A stretch of 64,000 nucleotides of DNA from a virus, in IMG/VR virus record IMGVR_UViG_3300035670_000083, positions 1 to 64,000 of that record; one strand, given 5' to 3'. Below the pieces are notes generated by a model. It saw only the letters and a list, made by a program, of their open reading frames with translations, did no database searches and was not told the origin of the DNA. The translations under genes and the position numbers were made by a program. Each line of letters starts with the position of its first letter. Within the stretch, counting starts at the first letter, position 1. Shown in pieces: positions 8,593 to 17,585 of the stretch.

Positions 8593-10011
8593 TTAGAATC
8601 CCCCGAAAATATCAAGAACCACTGATAGTCTTTTAGTAATTTCTGGTAATCCCAATGGTTCTATAATAGAATTTATAGGTGAAAGAATTGATTTAGAAAA
8701 TTGTTCATCATAATCTATCTCAGGAGAAAATTCCATAGGATAAGATCCTCTTATGTAAGCAAAAGTGCTGTTAATTCTACTATTTTTAGTATAATAGTAT
8801 TTAATCTTTGTTCCTGATCTAATGAATTCATATTTTGCTTGTAATGATGGATTTTTTCTTAAAAGATAATTATGATAAGCTGATGCTTTTACCGCAAAAT
8901 GAGCACCACTTACAAAACTAAGTTTGTTTGTATCATCTAAAACCTTTGTTTCATAGTTTGATACAGATGATTGCATACTTATATCATCAATATCTGCTAG
9001 TTCAAATTCTTTTCTAAGGTCTTTAACTAACTTTAAGAGATCCTTTATGTTAAAAGTGTCTGGATGTGAGAAAAGATATTTTACAATGTGAACAATTTTT
9101 TCTCTTGCAAAAGCTGGTGTTGATGATCTTACAAGTTCTACTCCTTTAGGGAAAATATATGTTAATCTGTCAAATGGAATACCGTCTTCATAAACAATAT
9201 GTTGTATATACTTCTTCTTAGCTATATTGATTATAGATTCTGAGATTCTTTCGAGTTCGAAGTTTTCTCTGTTTTTAACTCCAAAACTTTCAGCATATTC
9301 TTCTAAACTTTTTCTAAAAAACTCTTCATATCTGAAGTAATCCATTCCTTGTATAAAGTCTAGTTCAGATGCCCAGTTCCAATCTACTCTGAAATTTGAA
9401 AGTATTTCCTTATTATCTTTCGAATTAAGTTCATAATCTTTAACAAAGAACCCATCAATTATAATTATTTCTGGTTTATTTTCTTTAAGAAATTCCATTA
9501 GATCTGAAACTTGTCTGAATTGTCCTAAACAATTTAAATTTGTTGTTCTAGTTTCCTGTCTTCTTTCTAAGATAACAAATGATTGATTTATCTCGTCAAC
9601 TTTTGATAAAGGAATGTTTCTCCATTCAGAATGTTGTATAGCAGGTTCAAAAGATACAAATAAAGAATCTGTATCAGCATAAATACTGACATTTTCATTT
9701 GTGGGAATCTCTGTTACGTTTTTTATTCCAAGTTTATTATGTAACTCAAAGTCTAAATGCCATTGGTTATGCCAATAGTCTTTATTTACTTTATCCATCT
9801 GTTTTGTTAAATCTCTTCCTTGTGCTGTGATGGTTCCAGCAACGTGTTCATTGAACAGGATGAAATATTGTGTGGCGAATGCGCCGTAACTTCCGTTCAG
9901 GATGAGTTTCAAAGCCAATTGAAGAGCGTTGTAATAATCCGCTTCTCTTTTTAGTTGTTCTGCTTTATTTCTAAGAAAGCTTAACTTATTTAATTTTTCT
10001 TCTTTAGTCAC
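8593..10011 (-). CDS. DNA polymerase family B, C-terminal half of a split polymerase
   Basis: 472 aa. Motif B (LILNGSYGAF, about 37-45) and motif C (YADTDSLF, 111-118, with the two catalytic aspartates) are intact, followed by a thumb-like region. The 3'-5' exonuclease domain and motif A (DxxSLYPS) are absent. The protein begins in the fingers helix just before motif B, at a GTG (10009-10011) with an in-frame stop 9 nt upstream. The gene read before it is the endolysin, so the N-terminal half must lie outside the window. Split gp43 genes are known in some T4 relatives. The two chains probably assemble non-covalently because no intein sequence is visible at the break. Confidence 0.88.
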   Translation of the reverse strand: MTKEEKLNKLSFLRNKAEQLKREADYYNALQLALKLILNGSYGAFATQYFILFNEHVAGTITAQGRDLTKQMDKVNKDYWHNQWHLDFELHNKLGIKNVTEIPTNENVSIYADTDSLFVSFEPAIQHSEWRNIPLSKVDEINQSFVILERRQETRTTNLNCLGQFRQVSDLMEFLKENKPEIIIIDGFFVKDYELNSKDNKEILSNFRVDWNWASELDFIQGMDYFRYEEFFRKSLEEYAESFGVKNRENFELERISESIINIAKKKYIQHIVYEDGIPFDRLTYIFPKGVELVRSSTPAFAREKIVHIVKYLFSHPDTFNIKDLLKLVKDLRKEFELADIDDISMQSSVSNYETKVLDDTNKLSFVSGAHFAVKASAYHNYLLRKNPSLQAKYEFIRSGTKIKYYYTKNSRINSTFAYIRGSYPMEFSPEIDYDEQFSKSILSPINSIIEPLGLPEITKRLSVVLDIFGGF

Positions 10012-10067
10012 GTATTTAAACTATTTTTTCATTATATCATGATTTTTTTTATTTGTTCATGATTATA

Positions 10068-10862
10068 TTAGTTTAAAAGACTCCAATACTTATTAAATTT
10101 ATTCAACCTATCTTCGAGTCCGTGTGTTCCACCATTTACTCTTTTAGTTAATTTTGTTACTACATCTTCTGATGATCCCATATCACATATTTTCCATAGG
10201 TTATTTTTCTCAAAGAAAAAAGCTGCTGATGCAAGTGGATATTTATCACTTACAAGATCTGGATTTTCAACACAATCTTCTCCAATGAATTTTGAGAATT
10301 CTGAATAATTATCTTTACCTGTTAATTGTATATAACCTCTTCCTCTGAATTTCCATCCTTCTTTTGATTCTTCTGATCCATTTCCCATTCTGTTTGCGTA
10401 AACTCTTGATGCTATTTTTTCTGGATTTCTTGCATATTCAGAGGCTGGCGTATCTTTAAAATATTTACCAAAAATTGAAATTAGACCTGATTCAGAATAA
10501 TTAAGATTTTCTTTTATTAATTCAAAATTACCAGATTCGTGAGCACATTGTGATAAAAAATGAGCGAGTCTTAGCTTATTTGTTATAGAGAATTTTCCCA
10601 TAACTTCTGGTAGTTGTTTCAAAACTGATTCTTTGATTATTCCTTTCAAGGGGTTTAAATCTATATCTTGTTTTTTAATAGGAGGAAATAATTTATTCCA
10701 TGTTGAATCTCCTATGATACCATCTGGATTCAATCCATTTTCTATTTGCCATTTTTTAACTGATTTTTCGGTATTTGGTCCGAAATCACCATCAGCAGTT
10801 ATTCCTAATTTTTCTTGAATTAGTTTTACTTTTTCTCCTTTACTTCCTAATTTTATTACCAT
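10068..10862 (-). CDS. Endolysin: peptidoglycan-binding domain plus GH19-type lysozyme
   Basis: 264 aa. Residues 1-60 form a PG_binding_1 repeat (LGSKGEKVKLIQEKLGI, GDFGPNTEKSVKKWQ, LNPDGIIGDSTWNKL). Residues about 75-264 are a glycoside hydrolase 19/chitinase-type lysozyme with AHFLSQCAHESGNFE (putative catalytic Glu109), LNYSESGL (second acidic position) and GRGYIQLTGKDNY. It would cut the glycan backbone of peptidoglycan at lysis. There is no signal peptide, so it would need a holin. The binding domain is at the N terminus, as in several Gram-negative phage lysins. Confidence 0.92.
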   Translation of the reverse strand: MVIKLGSKGEKVKLIQEKLGITADGDFGPNTEKSVKKWQIENGLNPDGIIGDSTWNKLFPPIKKQDIDLNPLKGIIKESVLKQLPEVMGKFSITNKLRLAHFLSQCAHESGNFELIKENLNYSESGLISIFGKYFKDTPASEYARNPEKIASRVYANRMGNGSEESKEGWKFRGRGYIQLTGKDNYSEFSKFIGEDCVENPDLVSDKYPLASAAFFFEKNNLWKICDMGSSEDVVTKLTKRVNGGTHGLEDRLNKFNKYWSLLN

Positions 10863-10894
10863 TTTCCATTATTATTTTTTTTTATATATAAAAA

Positions 10895-11326
10895 ATGAAA
10901 CACATTAAAATCTTCGAGTCAAAGACTTTAGTTGAGCAGAAAATGAATTTATTGGATAGTATTTTTTTAGAATTGTATGATGATGGTTTTGATTATAACA
11001 TCATAAAAGGAAGTAACAATTGGATGTCAATTCCAATTTTCAAAGATTCAAGTTTGGATAGAAATCTTTATCCATCATCTACCTCAGTAGGTGATGATCC
11101 AAAATATCGTAGGTATCATAATCTACCTTCTAAATTGATTTATGTAGTTGTGACTAAAGAAGTAAGAAGATTCTCTGATTCCGATGAAAAGAAATTAGAG
11201 GATTTTACTAAGTATTTAAGGCAAATGGGTATGCCTCCAAGAGGAGGAGTTGGAGGACACAATTTCAGAATATTTTATTTTGATAAGTGGGGAAAAATGA
11301 CGGATTCTAACCTTTTATCTCCTTGA
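10895..11326 (+). CDS. Leader-bearing hypothetical protein
   Basis: 143 aa with the leader MKHIKIFESKTLVEQK. The body has a conserved-looking glycine/proline stretch near the end (QMGMPPRGGVGGHNFRIF) and an aromatic core. TTATATATAA lies about 8 nt before the start. Function unknown; packaging is suggested only by the leader. Its 3' end overlaps the converging 64-aa gene by 20 nt. Confidence 0.7.
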   Translation: MKHIKIFESKTLVEQKMNLLDSIFLELYDDGFDYNIIKGSNNWMSIPIFKDSSLDRNLYPSSTSVGDDPKYRRYHNLPSKLIYVVVTKEVRRFSDSDEKKLEDFTKYLRQMGMPPRGGVGGHNFRIFYFDKWGKMTDSNLLSP

Positions 11327-11501
11327 CTTTGTATTTCCATCCGGAGTCTGAATTTTTTTCGAAAGCAAGTGCAATTCTGTTTGCTTCTTCTTCATCCTGA
11401 AATTCCCAGACATCTTCAGCTCCATTTAGTAAAACAATTGATTGCTTTCTATTATTTGGTAGAATAATTTCTTTAATGATTATAAAGGTTGTTTTTTTCA
11501 T
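11307..11501 (-). CDS. Small hypothetical protein
   Basis: 64 aa (MKKTTFIIIKEIILPN...), likely a compact alpha/beta fold: a first strand pair, then WEFQDEEEANRIALAFE helix and WKYKVKEI strand. It is directly downstream of the clamp-like gene (11 nt gap) and probably in the same transcript. Confidence 0.6.
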   Translation of the reverse strand: MKKTTFIIIKEIILPNNRKQSIVLLNGAEDVWEFQDEEEANRIALAFEKNSDSGWKYKVKEIKG

Positions 11502-11512
11502 TTATTTTAGAT

Positions 11513-12292
11513 TTAGTTATTAAAGTCTTGTTCAAATGATATCATAAGTTGACTTATATTATCTTTTAAAAGTATGAAAGTTTCAAAAACATGAAAATTA
11601 ATATCTCCTCCGTTATCATTAATTGATGATAAGAATTTTTTATTTATCATTAGGTGTTTATCATCTTCGGCTGTTTCATCAACTTCTAATTCCCATAGTT
11701 GTGATTCAGATATCATAACTTTAAAGTCTTCTACATTTATATGTAGTATTCTTCTTGTATCATCAGAATTTATTGAGGATAAGTTTTTTATATCAGAAAA
11801 GTCTGAATTTTTAACTCTGAAAGACCAATTTTTATTTTTTAAATTTAGTCTTTGTGCCAATTGTTCTTTTTCAATATTTCTTATTTCAGATGTTTCTCCT
11901 GTTTCTATTTGTAATTTCAATTTTCCATTATTTATTTTTACGTTTCTAGCTTCGGAATTTTGACTATCTTCTTCTTTATGTTGTATTAACATTTCTATCT
12001 TCTCATCTTTTTTAATGAATCCTAAATTCTTAACGAATTTTTTTGCATTTGTGATGATTATGTTTATACGATGTGTCAATTCTTGATTGATTATCATATA
12101 TTCTGAAGTATTTATCTCGTAGTTTTTAAAAGCTAATACCATAGTCTCACTTCCGAGCATTGAGTAAATAAAAATTGATTCATTGTCAATTTTCATTTTG
12201 ATAACATCTGAGATTTTAGTAAGATCTTTCAACTTTGATATAAAGTCATCAAATGTTGATTGGTTAAATTGAATTTTAAGCTTTTGGTTCAT
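11513..12292 (-). CDS. Sliding-clamp-like DNA polymerase processivity factor
   Basis: 259 aa, close to T4 gp45 (228 aa) and PCNA in size. The N-terminal pattern FDDFISKLKDLTKISDVIKM then IDNESIFIYSMLGSETMVLA matches the first helix and strands of a PCNA-type fold, and a second similar half begins about residue 130. It ends in an acidic tail. A clamp would encircle DNA, tether the polymerase and, in T4, also activate late transcription. The assignment rests on fold pattern and neighbourhood (polymerase half 1.5 kb away), not on a strict motif. Confidence 0.6.
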   Translation of the reverse strand: MNQKLKIQFNQSTFDDFISKLKDLTKISDVIKMKIDNESIFIYSMLGSETMVLAFKNYEINTSEYMIINQELTHRINIIITNAKKFVKNLGFIKKDEKIEMLIQHKEEDSQNSEARNVKINNGKLKLQIETGETSEIRNIEKEQLAQRLNLKNKNWSFRVKNSDFSDIKNLSSINSDDTRRILHINVEDFKVMISESQLWELEVDETAEDDKHLMINKKFLSSINDNGGDINFHVFETFILLKDNISQLMISFEQDFNN

Positions 12293-12309
12293 TTTTAAGA
12301 ATTTATTAA

Positions 12310-12320
12310 TTAATATATAA
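12310..12320 (+). promoter_or_regulatory. TTAATATATAA promoter-like element
   Basis: Ends 22 nt before the ATG at 12343, in the gap between divergent genes. Confidence 0.55.
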
Positions 12321-12342
12321 CTTAAAATAGAATTTGTTTTTT

Positions 12343-13524
12343 ATGAAAGAACTTAAAGGAAAAAGAATAAGATTAGTAAGAATGGAAGATCCTTATACTA
12401 ATTTGAAAAAAGGTGATTTAGGAACTATAACTGGAATTGATGGTTTGAACCAAATATTAGTAAAATGGGATAATGGATCTACATTAAGCTTGATTCCAGA
12501 TGTTGATGAATATGAAATACTAGAAGTTGAAAGAAGAATTTATTCTTTCCAAAAGTTTTTAGAATTTGTTCAAGAAGAATCATATATTGATGCAAAATTA
12601 GAGGAATTGGAAGATCTTGTTTCTTCCTTCACCGAAGGAAAGGATTTGATGTATGAATGGGAAAATAAAAATGATCATCAAGTTATTATCACCTATCAAA
12701 TAAATGGAGATTCAACAAAATTTGAAATGGATTTAGATTCTAATTTAATAATCAAAACACACAATGATAAGATTGTTTTACAAGAGGAAATAGATTCTGT
12801 AGAATCTGGATTGGATATGATAGAAAAAGAAATACAATCTGATTTAGGAATATATGAAGGATATTCATCGCAATGGGATTCTTCAATAGAAGAAGATGAG
12901 GCTAATAGAATTGTTTATCAAATGAAAAAGTTTCAATCTAATTATAATCAAAGTGAAGAAATGGATGAGCAATTGGTTGAAGTTTTAAAAAGGAAACTTA
13001 AACATTATGATGAGATAAATATGGATTTTGTTATAGATGCTCTTTTATTTGATGATGCTTCAGATGAGACTGCTGAAAATATTATTAGAACTGGTGATAT
13101 CATAATGAATAAATTTGGAACAGAGCCTCAGATGGTTGTAAATGCTTTTGAAGATGCTTTCTCTGTTTTATCAAGTTATGTCAATATGTGGGATGATGAG
13201 AATGAAGATGATGAGGATGAAGATGATGAGGATGAAGTAGATAATAGGATAAGACATTCTGCATTTGAAAGAATCGAAGAAAAAAAGAAAGGAGGTCGTC
13301 CTAAGTCAGGAAGAACTGAAAGTGGTAGAAAGGTACCAGGTAAATACTTAACTAAAAATAGAAAAGCTATGAAAAAGGAAATAGAAAAGTATAGTGGTAC
13401 TGATACTTATAAGAAAGATTGGGATGCTGATTATAAGTCTGGAAAAGGTGGTGAAGGAAAAAGATATAAAACCAAAAAGTCGGCAGCTACGAAAGCTTAT
13501 CAAAAAAAATATGGAAAAAAATGA
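12343..13524 (+). CDS. Protein with DUF4314-like N terminus and basic C-terminal head-protein tail
   Basis: 393 aa from ATG 12343. The in-frame TTG at 12334 is rejected because the promoter-like element is spaced for the ATG. Residues about 3-55 (GKRIRLVRMEDPYTNLKKGD, VKWDNGSTLSLIPDVDEYE) match the SH3-like DUF4314 domain. A long acidic, helical middle ends in a D/E-rich run at about 285-305. The last 80 residues are strongly basic (GGRPKSGRTESGRKVPGKYL, KKSAATKAYQKKYGKK), a tail type seen in phage head-associated proteins. Probable DNA or capsid contact; exact role unknown. The stop overlaps the next start. Confidence 0.7.
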   Translation: MKELKGKRIRLVRMEDPYTNLKKGDLGTITGIDGLNQILVKWDNGSTLSLIPDVDEYEILEVERRIYSFQKFLEFVQEESYIDAKLEELEDLVSSFTEGKDLMYEWENKNDHQVIITYQINGDSTKFEMDLDSNLIIKTHNDKIVLQEEIDSVESGLDMIEKEIQSDLGIYEGYSSQWDSSIEEDEANRIVYQMKKFQSNYNQSEEMDEQLVEVLKRKLKHYDEINMDFVIDALLFDDASDETAENIIRTGDIIMNKFGTEPQMVVNAFEDAFSVLSSYVNMWDDENEDDEDEDDEDEVDNRIRHSAFERIEEKKKGGRPKSGRTESGRKVPGKYLTKNRKAMKKEIEKYSGTDTYKKDWDADYKSGKGGEGKRYKTKKSAATKAYQKKYGKK

Positions 13525-13808
13525 AACACCTAAGAAAATTTAAATTATTTGAAGAATTTGATAAAGATGGATATGAATCACACTGGAAAAAATTTGTTGA
13601 TTGGTTAACCGGTGAAAAGGATTTTGATCTTTATGCAGGAGAAGAAGATTTAAAAAAGAACTTTTTAAAAATTGTAAATAATGATTCATATTCGGCTGAT
13701 GAAAAAGCTCAGAAGGTTGCAGCTTATTTAGATATGAAATGGGGTTTGCATGATGGATATTCAGAAGTGGTTGATTATTTGGAAAGTTTATTGATGGATG
13801 AGATTTAA
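13521..13808 (+). CDS. Small leader-bearing protein
   Basis: 95 aa with the leader MKHLRKFKLFEEFDKDG. The remainder is acidic and helical (DEKAQKVAAYLDMKWGLHDG, then YLESLLMDEI). The start overlaps the upstream stop (ATGA), so the two are coupled. Candidate packaged protein; no catalytic motif. Confidence 0.7.
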   Translation: MKHLRKFKLFEEFDKDGYESHWKKFVDWLTGEKDFDLYAGEEDLKKNFLKIVNNDSYSADEKAQKVAAYLDMKWGLHDGYSEVVDYLESLLMDEI

Positions 13809-13837
13809 ATCCTTATTTTTGTGAAAAATTAAAATAC

Positions 13838-14257
13838 ATGAATCTAAAAAGGTTAAAAATAAAAATTCTAAGATTTATAAAGTATTTAGATGCTAATAAT
13901 ATTAGATACAGACTTCCTAAAAATTTAAATCAGTCTCAAAAATTTTCAATTGGAATTTTTTTTAAAGTTCTTAAAAATCAAAGTACAGAACTTTATTATG
14001 ATCTTATTACCGGTGAATGTTATCTTTCAAATAATGAAATAAATGTTCATATTTTTATAGAAGATAACAATATAAAAGTTATAAATTCTATTTATAGTTA
14101 TGATATATCAATTGATCAACAAACAGAAAGATATCTAATTAGAAGATTTGAACTTGTGTTAAATAAAAGAAGAATAGATTTCAAAAATAGTATTATCTCA
14201 AAAACTGAACATCACTTACTACAAACGTATCAGAAAATATTGGATTATCGTCCTTGA
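13838..14257 (+). CDS. Hypothetical protein
   Basis: 139 aa, basic at both ends, with a strand-rich centre (FFKVLKNQSTELYYDLITGE). Not recognised. Its last 13 nt overlap the converging 46-aa gene. Confidence 0.6.
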   Translation: MNLKRLKIKILRFIKYLDANNIRYRLPKNLNQSQKFSIGIFFKVLKNQSTELYYDLITGECYLSNNEINVHIFIEDNNIKVINSIYSYDISIDQQTERYLIRRFELVLNKRRIDFKNSIISKTEHHLLQTYQKILDYRP

Positions 14258-14385
14258 CCTTTATACTTTTTCTTGTAATTTTTGGATGATTTCAAACTTG
14301 AATGGTTCTTTTTTGAGTGAACTCCAGGTCTTTTAGTTTTGGTTTTATTAATTTTCCCGATAGAAGATTCTTTTTTACTTGCCAT
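14245..14385 (-). CDS. Very small basic protein (46 aa)
   Basis: Begins MASKKESSIGKINKTKTKRP and ends KNYKKKYKGQGR; about one third Lys/Arg and no acidic cluster. It looks like the small basic proteins encoded by several Bacteroidota phages and could bind nucleic acid. A TATATATTAA element lies 10 nt upstream (14396-14405). Found by reading the otherwise empty gap. Confidence 0.65.
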   Translation of the reverse strand: MASKKESSIGKINKTKTKRPGVHSKKNHSSLKSSKNYKKKYKGQGR

Positions 14386-14428
14386 TTTTTCTTTTTATAT
14401 ATTAATCATAAAAATTGATTTTTTCAAA

Positions 14429-14438
14429 TTAATATATA
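14429..14438 (+). promoter_or_regulatory. TTAATATATA promoter-like element
   Basis: Ends 22 nt before the ATG at 14461 and heads the two-gene unit with the cysteine-rich protein. Confidence 0.55.
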
Positions 14439-14460
14439 CAATAAAGAAAAATAAATTAAT

Positions 14461-14838
14461 ATGGATAAATTAATGACTTTTGAATCCTTTTCAAATGAAT
14501 TGGATTATGAGAAATACTATCATTTAGTAGAAGATATAATTTTACTCGAAGAAGCAACTGCTGGATCGGTTGATAACCCTAATTCAAAGGCTGCGAAAAT
14601 GATCAAAAAGAAGTCTAAAGATAGTGGAATATCACAAGGTATTCTTAAACAGGTATATAAGCGTGGAAACGCGGCTTGGAATGCTGGACATCGCCCAGGA
14701 ACTCCACAAACAGCTTGGGCAACTGGTCGTGTAAATTCATTCATTACCGGTGCAGGAGGTGCAAGAAAAGCTGATGCGGATCTTTGGAAAAAAGCTAAAG
14801 AACAAAAAGCTAAAAAAAATAAGAAAAAGAAAAAATGA
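14461..14838 (+). CDS. Leader-bearing head-type protein with DUF5824-like core
   Basis: 125 aa starting MDKLMTFESFSNELD (leader variant). The middle, SGISQGILKQVYKRGNAAWN then GHRPGTPQTAWATGRVNSF, is a conserved block found in myovirus proteins next to structural genes; I associate it with DUF5824. The tail is nearly pure lysine (KAKKNKKKKK), suggesting DNA contact inside the head. The stop overlaps the next start. Confidence 0.72.
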   Translation: MDKLMTFESFSNELDYEKYYHLVEDIILLEEATAGSVDNPNSKAAKMIKKKSKDSGISQGILKQVYKRGNAAWNAGHRPGTPQTAWATGRVNSFITGAGGARKADADLWKKAKEQKAKKNKKKKK

Positions 14839-15275
14839 AACATTTAAAAAGTTTTTTTGAAGCAGTAGAAGAAAAATTAGAAGAATCATCTTCAATTGAA
14901 GAGTGTATTGAAGCATGTAAAGAATGTATTGAAAAATGTGAAGAGTGTGCTGAATCCTGTGAAAAGGAAGGACATGATGAGTGTGCTAAGAGATGTAGAG
15001 AATGTGTAGAGGTTTGTAAACTATGTGTTTGGTCTATGGAAAATGATTCTCCTAATATGGATGAGATATGTGAGTTATGTGCAGAAGTTTGTGAATCTTG
15101 TGCTGATTGTTGTGAAGAAGATGGAATGGGTATTTGTGTTGAAGCTTGTAGAAAATGTTCTGAGCTTTGTCAGGAAGTTGAAGATTCTGTTGAAGAAATG
15201 GAAGATGAAATGGAGGATAGAGAGGAAGAGAGAGAAGATTTAGAAGAATCGGAAGATGAAGATTTAGAGGACTAA
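14835..15275 (+). CDS. Cysteine-rich four-helix protein, copper-storage (Csp/DUF326)-like, with leader
   Basis: 146 aa: leader MKHLKSFFEAVEEKLEES, then 21 cysteines from Cys24 to about residue 114, repeatedly spaced C-x3-C and C-x2-C on predicted helices (CIEACKECIEKCEECAESC, CADCCEEDGMGICVEAC). This is the pattern of Csp copper-storage proteins and the DUF326 family, where Cys side chains line a four-helix bundle and bind many Cu(I) ions. The last 30 residues are almost all Glu/Asp. Translationally coupled to the basic head-type protein. Metal binding is inferred; the leader suggests the protein could travel in the capsid. Confidence 0.75.
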   Translation: MKHLKSFFEAVEEKLEESSSIEECIEACKECIEKCEECAESCEKEGHDECAKRCRECVEVCKLCVWSMENDSPNMDEICELCAEVCESCADCCEEDGMGICVEACRKCSELCQEVEDSVEEMEDEMEDREEEREDLEESEDEDLED

Positions 15276-15988
15276 TCTAAAATTTGTCCTAATTTATAAT
15301 CTCTATTCTGAGTTATCAATGATTCGTTAAAGTATCCAACATTTTCTAAAATAAATACTTCTTTTGTTTCAGATGGAAATACGATCTTTGAAAGTTTGTA
15401 AGTTAGATTGATGAAATCAATTTTCTGAACGATAAAATCATTAGTTTCATCTCCTTTTATTGAAACTACTGTACCAACTGGAAATTTTATTTTTGATAAT
15501 TCATTATTTTCATCATCATATGAAAATAATTTAGAAATTATTTCTATTGTTTTTTCAATTAAAGAAACTATTAATATAATTTCTGTCAGTGTTTTATTTT
15601 TAAATACTAATTTTCGATTTATATAATCGGTTTTGTAGATTTTTAAATCACTTTCTTCAAAAATAGGCAAAGAAATATCTTCTTTTTTTAATTTATATCT
15701 AATGTCTTTACTATCAATTATAAAAAAATATTCATTTTCTAATAATTGTTCGCATATATTGTCAAATCTTTTGAGTGTTCTTTTAGCGACTGAATAAGTA
15801 AAAATAAAATCAATTCTTATATTACCAATTTTTTCAAAATTGGTAAATTGATTGAACTCAGTTTGTTTACGAAATATACTTAGTTTTATTCCATTACTTG
15901 TTGATAAAGGAATACTGGAAATTGACAGACCTGATTTATCAAGTCTGTCATTCCATTTTTCATTCCATTTTTCATTCACTTCAAACAT
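15272..15988 (-). CDS. Hypothetical protein
   Basis: 238 aa, strand-rich, not recognised. Near the C terminus, KFPVGTVVSIKGDETNDFIV followed by a second strand pair could be a small SH3/Tudor-like barrel. A repeated start (NEKWNEKWND) opens the protein. It overlaps the end of the NAMPT gene by 8 nt and so belongs to the NAD salvage transcript. Confidence 0.6.
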   Translation of the reverse strand: MFEVNEKWNEKWNDRLDKSGLSISSIPLSTSNGIKLSIFRKQTEFNQFTNFEKIGNIRIDFIFTYSVAKRTLKRFDNICEQLLENEYFFIIDSKDIRYKLKKEDISLPIFEESDLKIYKTDYINRKLVFKNKTLTEIILIVSLIEKTIEIISKLFSYDDENNELSKIKFPVGTVVSIKGDETNDFIVQKIDFINLTYKLSKIVFPSETKEVFILENVGYFNESLITQNRDYKLGQILD

Positions 15989-17567
15989 AAAGCAATTCCT
16001 TTTTTTCTTTTGTTACTTTGGCTCTTTCTCTAATTTCCTCAAAAGTCCATTCTTTTGTGATAACACCATTGTTAAATACTTCAACCAATTCGTCTTGGTA
16101 TTTATCAAAATCTTCCTCAACTGATGTTACTGTTTTGTAACCACCTTCAGTTCTTACAAGTTTTGGAATTCCTCTTTTTGATTTTTTGAAGGATTTAACT
16201 TGGTTGAAGTTTTCATCAATCTCTGTTGGTGATTTAACAACATTTCTTTCCTCACCATCAATGATTGCATAACAAGCTTTGGTTGCAAAGTTCTGAGTAT
16301 CACGATCGATGTCAGCTTGAAGAAGTTTACCACCCATTCCAAAAACGATATTCTCTGCTGAAATTTTTTCTTTGATCAAAAAGTCATAGATTTCTTTGAT
16401 AGAGTTGATATTTACTCCATCGCCTTGGATAACTCTGATCTGTGGCGGTAGAACTTTGTATCCTTTTGAATTTGTTCTATATCCGAAGTTCTCAAAAAGT
16501 GAGTTAAATATCATTTTCAAAGTGTTAAGAACGTGTCCAGAGTCAGGTCTAATTACAAGTTGGTTTCCCGGTGTACCAGGTCTGCTAAGGATTTCAGCCT
16601 TTAGTTGTTTTCCCCAGTAGTTATTAACTGCGTTCATAATATCATAAGTATCAGAAACACATGCAACGATTCCATTTGGATACTTTTCCAAAACTCTTCT
16701 CATCATTTCTACTTCTCCTTCTACACCTTCTAAACACATGATAGAGTGTTCTGTTGCAGGAACGCTTTGTCCGAATACTTGAGTTGTATTGTAATTATCT
16801 CTGATGAGTTTGGATGCAGCTGTCGTATCAGATCCTCTGAAATTGACCAAGTGAGCAGATCCACCGATTTCTGCAGACTGAACAGAAGAAACTCCTCTGA
16901 AACCAAAGTCATTCAAAACATATTCCATAAGGAAATCTTTTGTTGCATCATCATAATCGGTAGTTGTATCAAATGCTGATTTTACCACCTTTTTAACTTC
17001 TCTTGATAGTGTAGCAACTGTGATTGGATACCAAATTTGAAGTATCAAAGTTTCAAGAAAGTTTGTAATCCAAGCACATTTTTCATCAGTATTCTCAATA
17101 TAAAGAAGTACATTCTTGGTACCTACCACTGTTCCTTCGGGAACTGCTTTGATTCTTACTGGAAGTCTTCCACCATGTTCTTCTACGATATAATCGAATT
17201 TAGTTCTATCGAACACATCTTCTCTTCCGAATACTCCGAATTTTGTTCCAAGGTATTCGTAGGCTTCGTCAACATCTTGTTTTGTAATGGCAACTCCTTT
17301 AAGGTATTTTTTCAGGAAAACTTGAAGTCCATAGAAAACGGTTTCTGAAAATCTTCCACCTCTTGATTCAAGGTAAGATCCCATCTTTGTCATTCCATCA
17401 AGATAGAATTTGTGGTGTGAATATTTATAAGCATCTCCGAGTAGAACCAGGTTGTTTGGTTTATCGAGTGCTTTTTCAATTAGTACTTCGATTTCTTTCA
17501 AAAGCGTGAAGTCTTGATTTTCAATTGCTTTTCTTAGTTGTCTTTTAATGTGTCTTTGTAAACTCAT
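15981..17567 (-). CDS. nadV: Nicotinamide phosphoribosyltransferase (NAMPT)
   Basis: 528 aa, full length for NAMPT, which makes NMN from nicotinamide and PRPP. Recognisable blocks are GDAYKYSHHKFYLDGMT, SYLESRGGRFSETVFYG, FRGVSSVQSAEIGGSAHLVN, VPATEHSIMC (catalytic-loop His), CVSDTYDIMN, VIRPDSGH, IQGDGVNINS and FGMGGKLLQ. It is adjacent to the NMN adenylyltransferase gene, giving the complete two-step nicotinamide-to-NAD route. Such pairs are functional in Vibrio phage KVP40, and NAMPT-based NAD restoration has been reported as a way phages overcome NAD-depleting defences. Confidence 0.97.
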   Translation of the reverse strand: MSLQRHIKRQLRKAIENQDFTLLKEIEVLIEKALDKPNNLVLLGDAYKYSHHKFYLDGMTKMGSYLESRGGRFSETVFYGLQVFLKKYLKGVAITKQDVDEAYEYLGTKFGVFGREDVFDRTKFDYIVEEHGGRLPVRIKAVPEGTVVGTKNVLLYIENTDEKCAWITNFLETLILQIWYPITVATLSREVKKVVKSAFDTTTDYDDATKDFLMEYVLNDFGFRGVSSVQSAEIGGSAHLVNFRGSDTTAASKLIRDNYNTTQVFGQSVPATEHSIMCLEGVEGEVEMMRRVLEKYPNGIVACVSDTYDIMNAVNNYWGKQLKAEILSRPGTPGNQLVIRPDSGHVLNTLKMIFNSLFENFGYRTNSKGYKVLPPQIRVIQGDGVNINSIKEIYDFLIKEKISAENIVFGMGGKLLQADIDRDTQNFATKACYAIIDGEERNVVKSPTEIDENFNQVKSFKKSKRGIPKLVRTEGGYKTVTSVEEDFDKYQDELVEVFNNGVITKEWTFEEIRERAKVTKEKKELLYV

Positions 17568-17585
17568 GATTTCTGTTATTTATTG

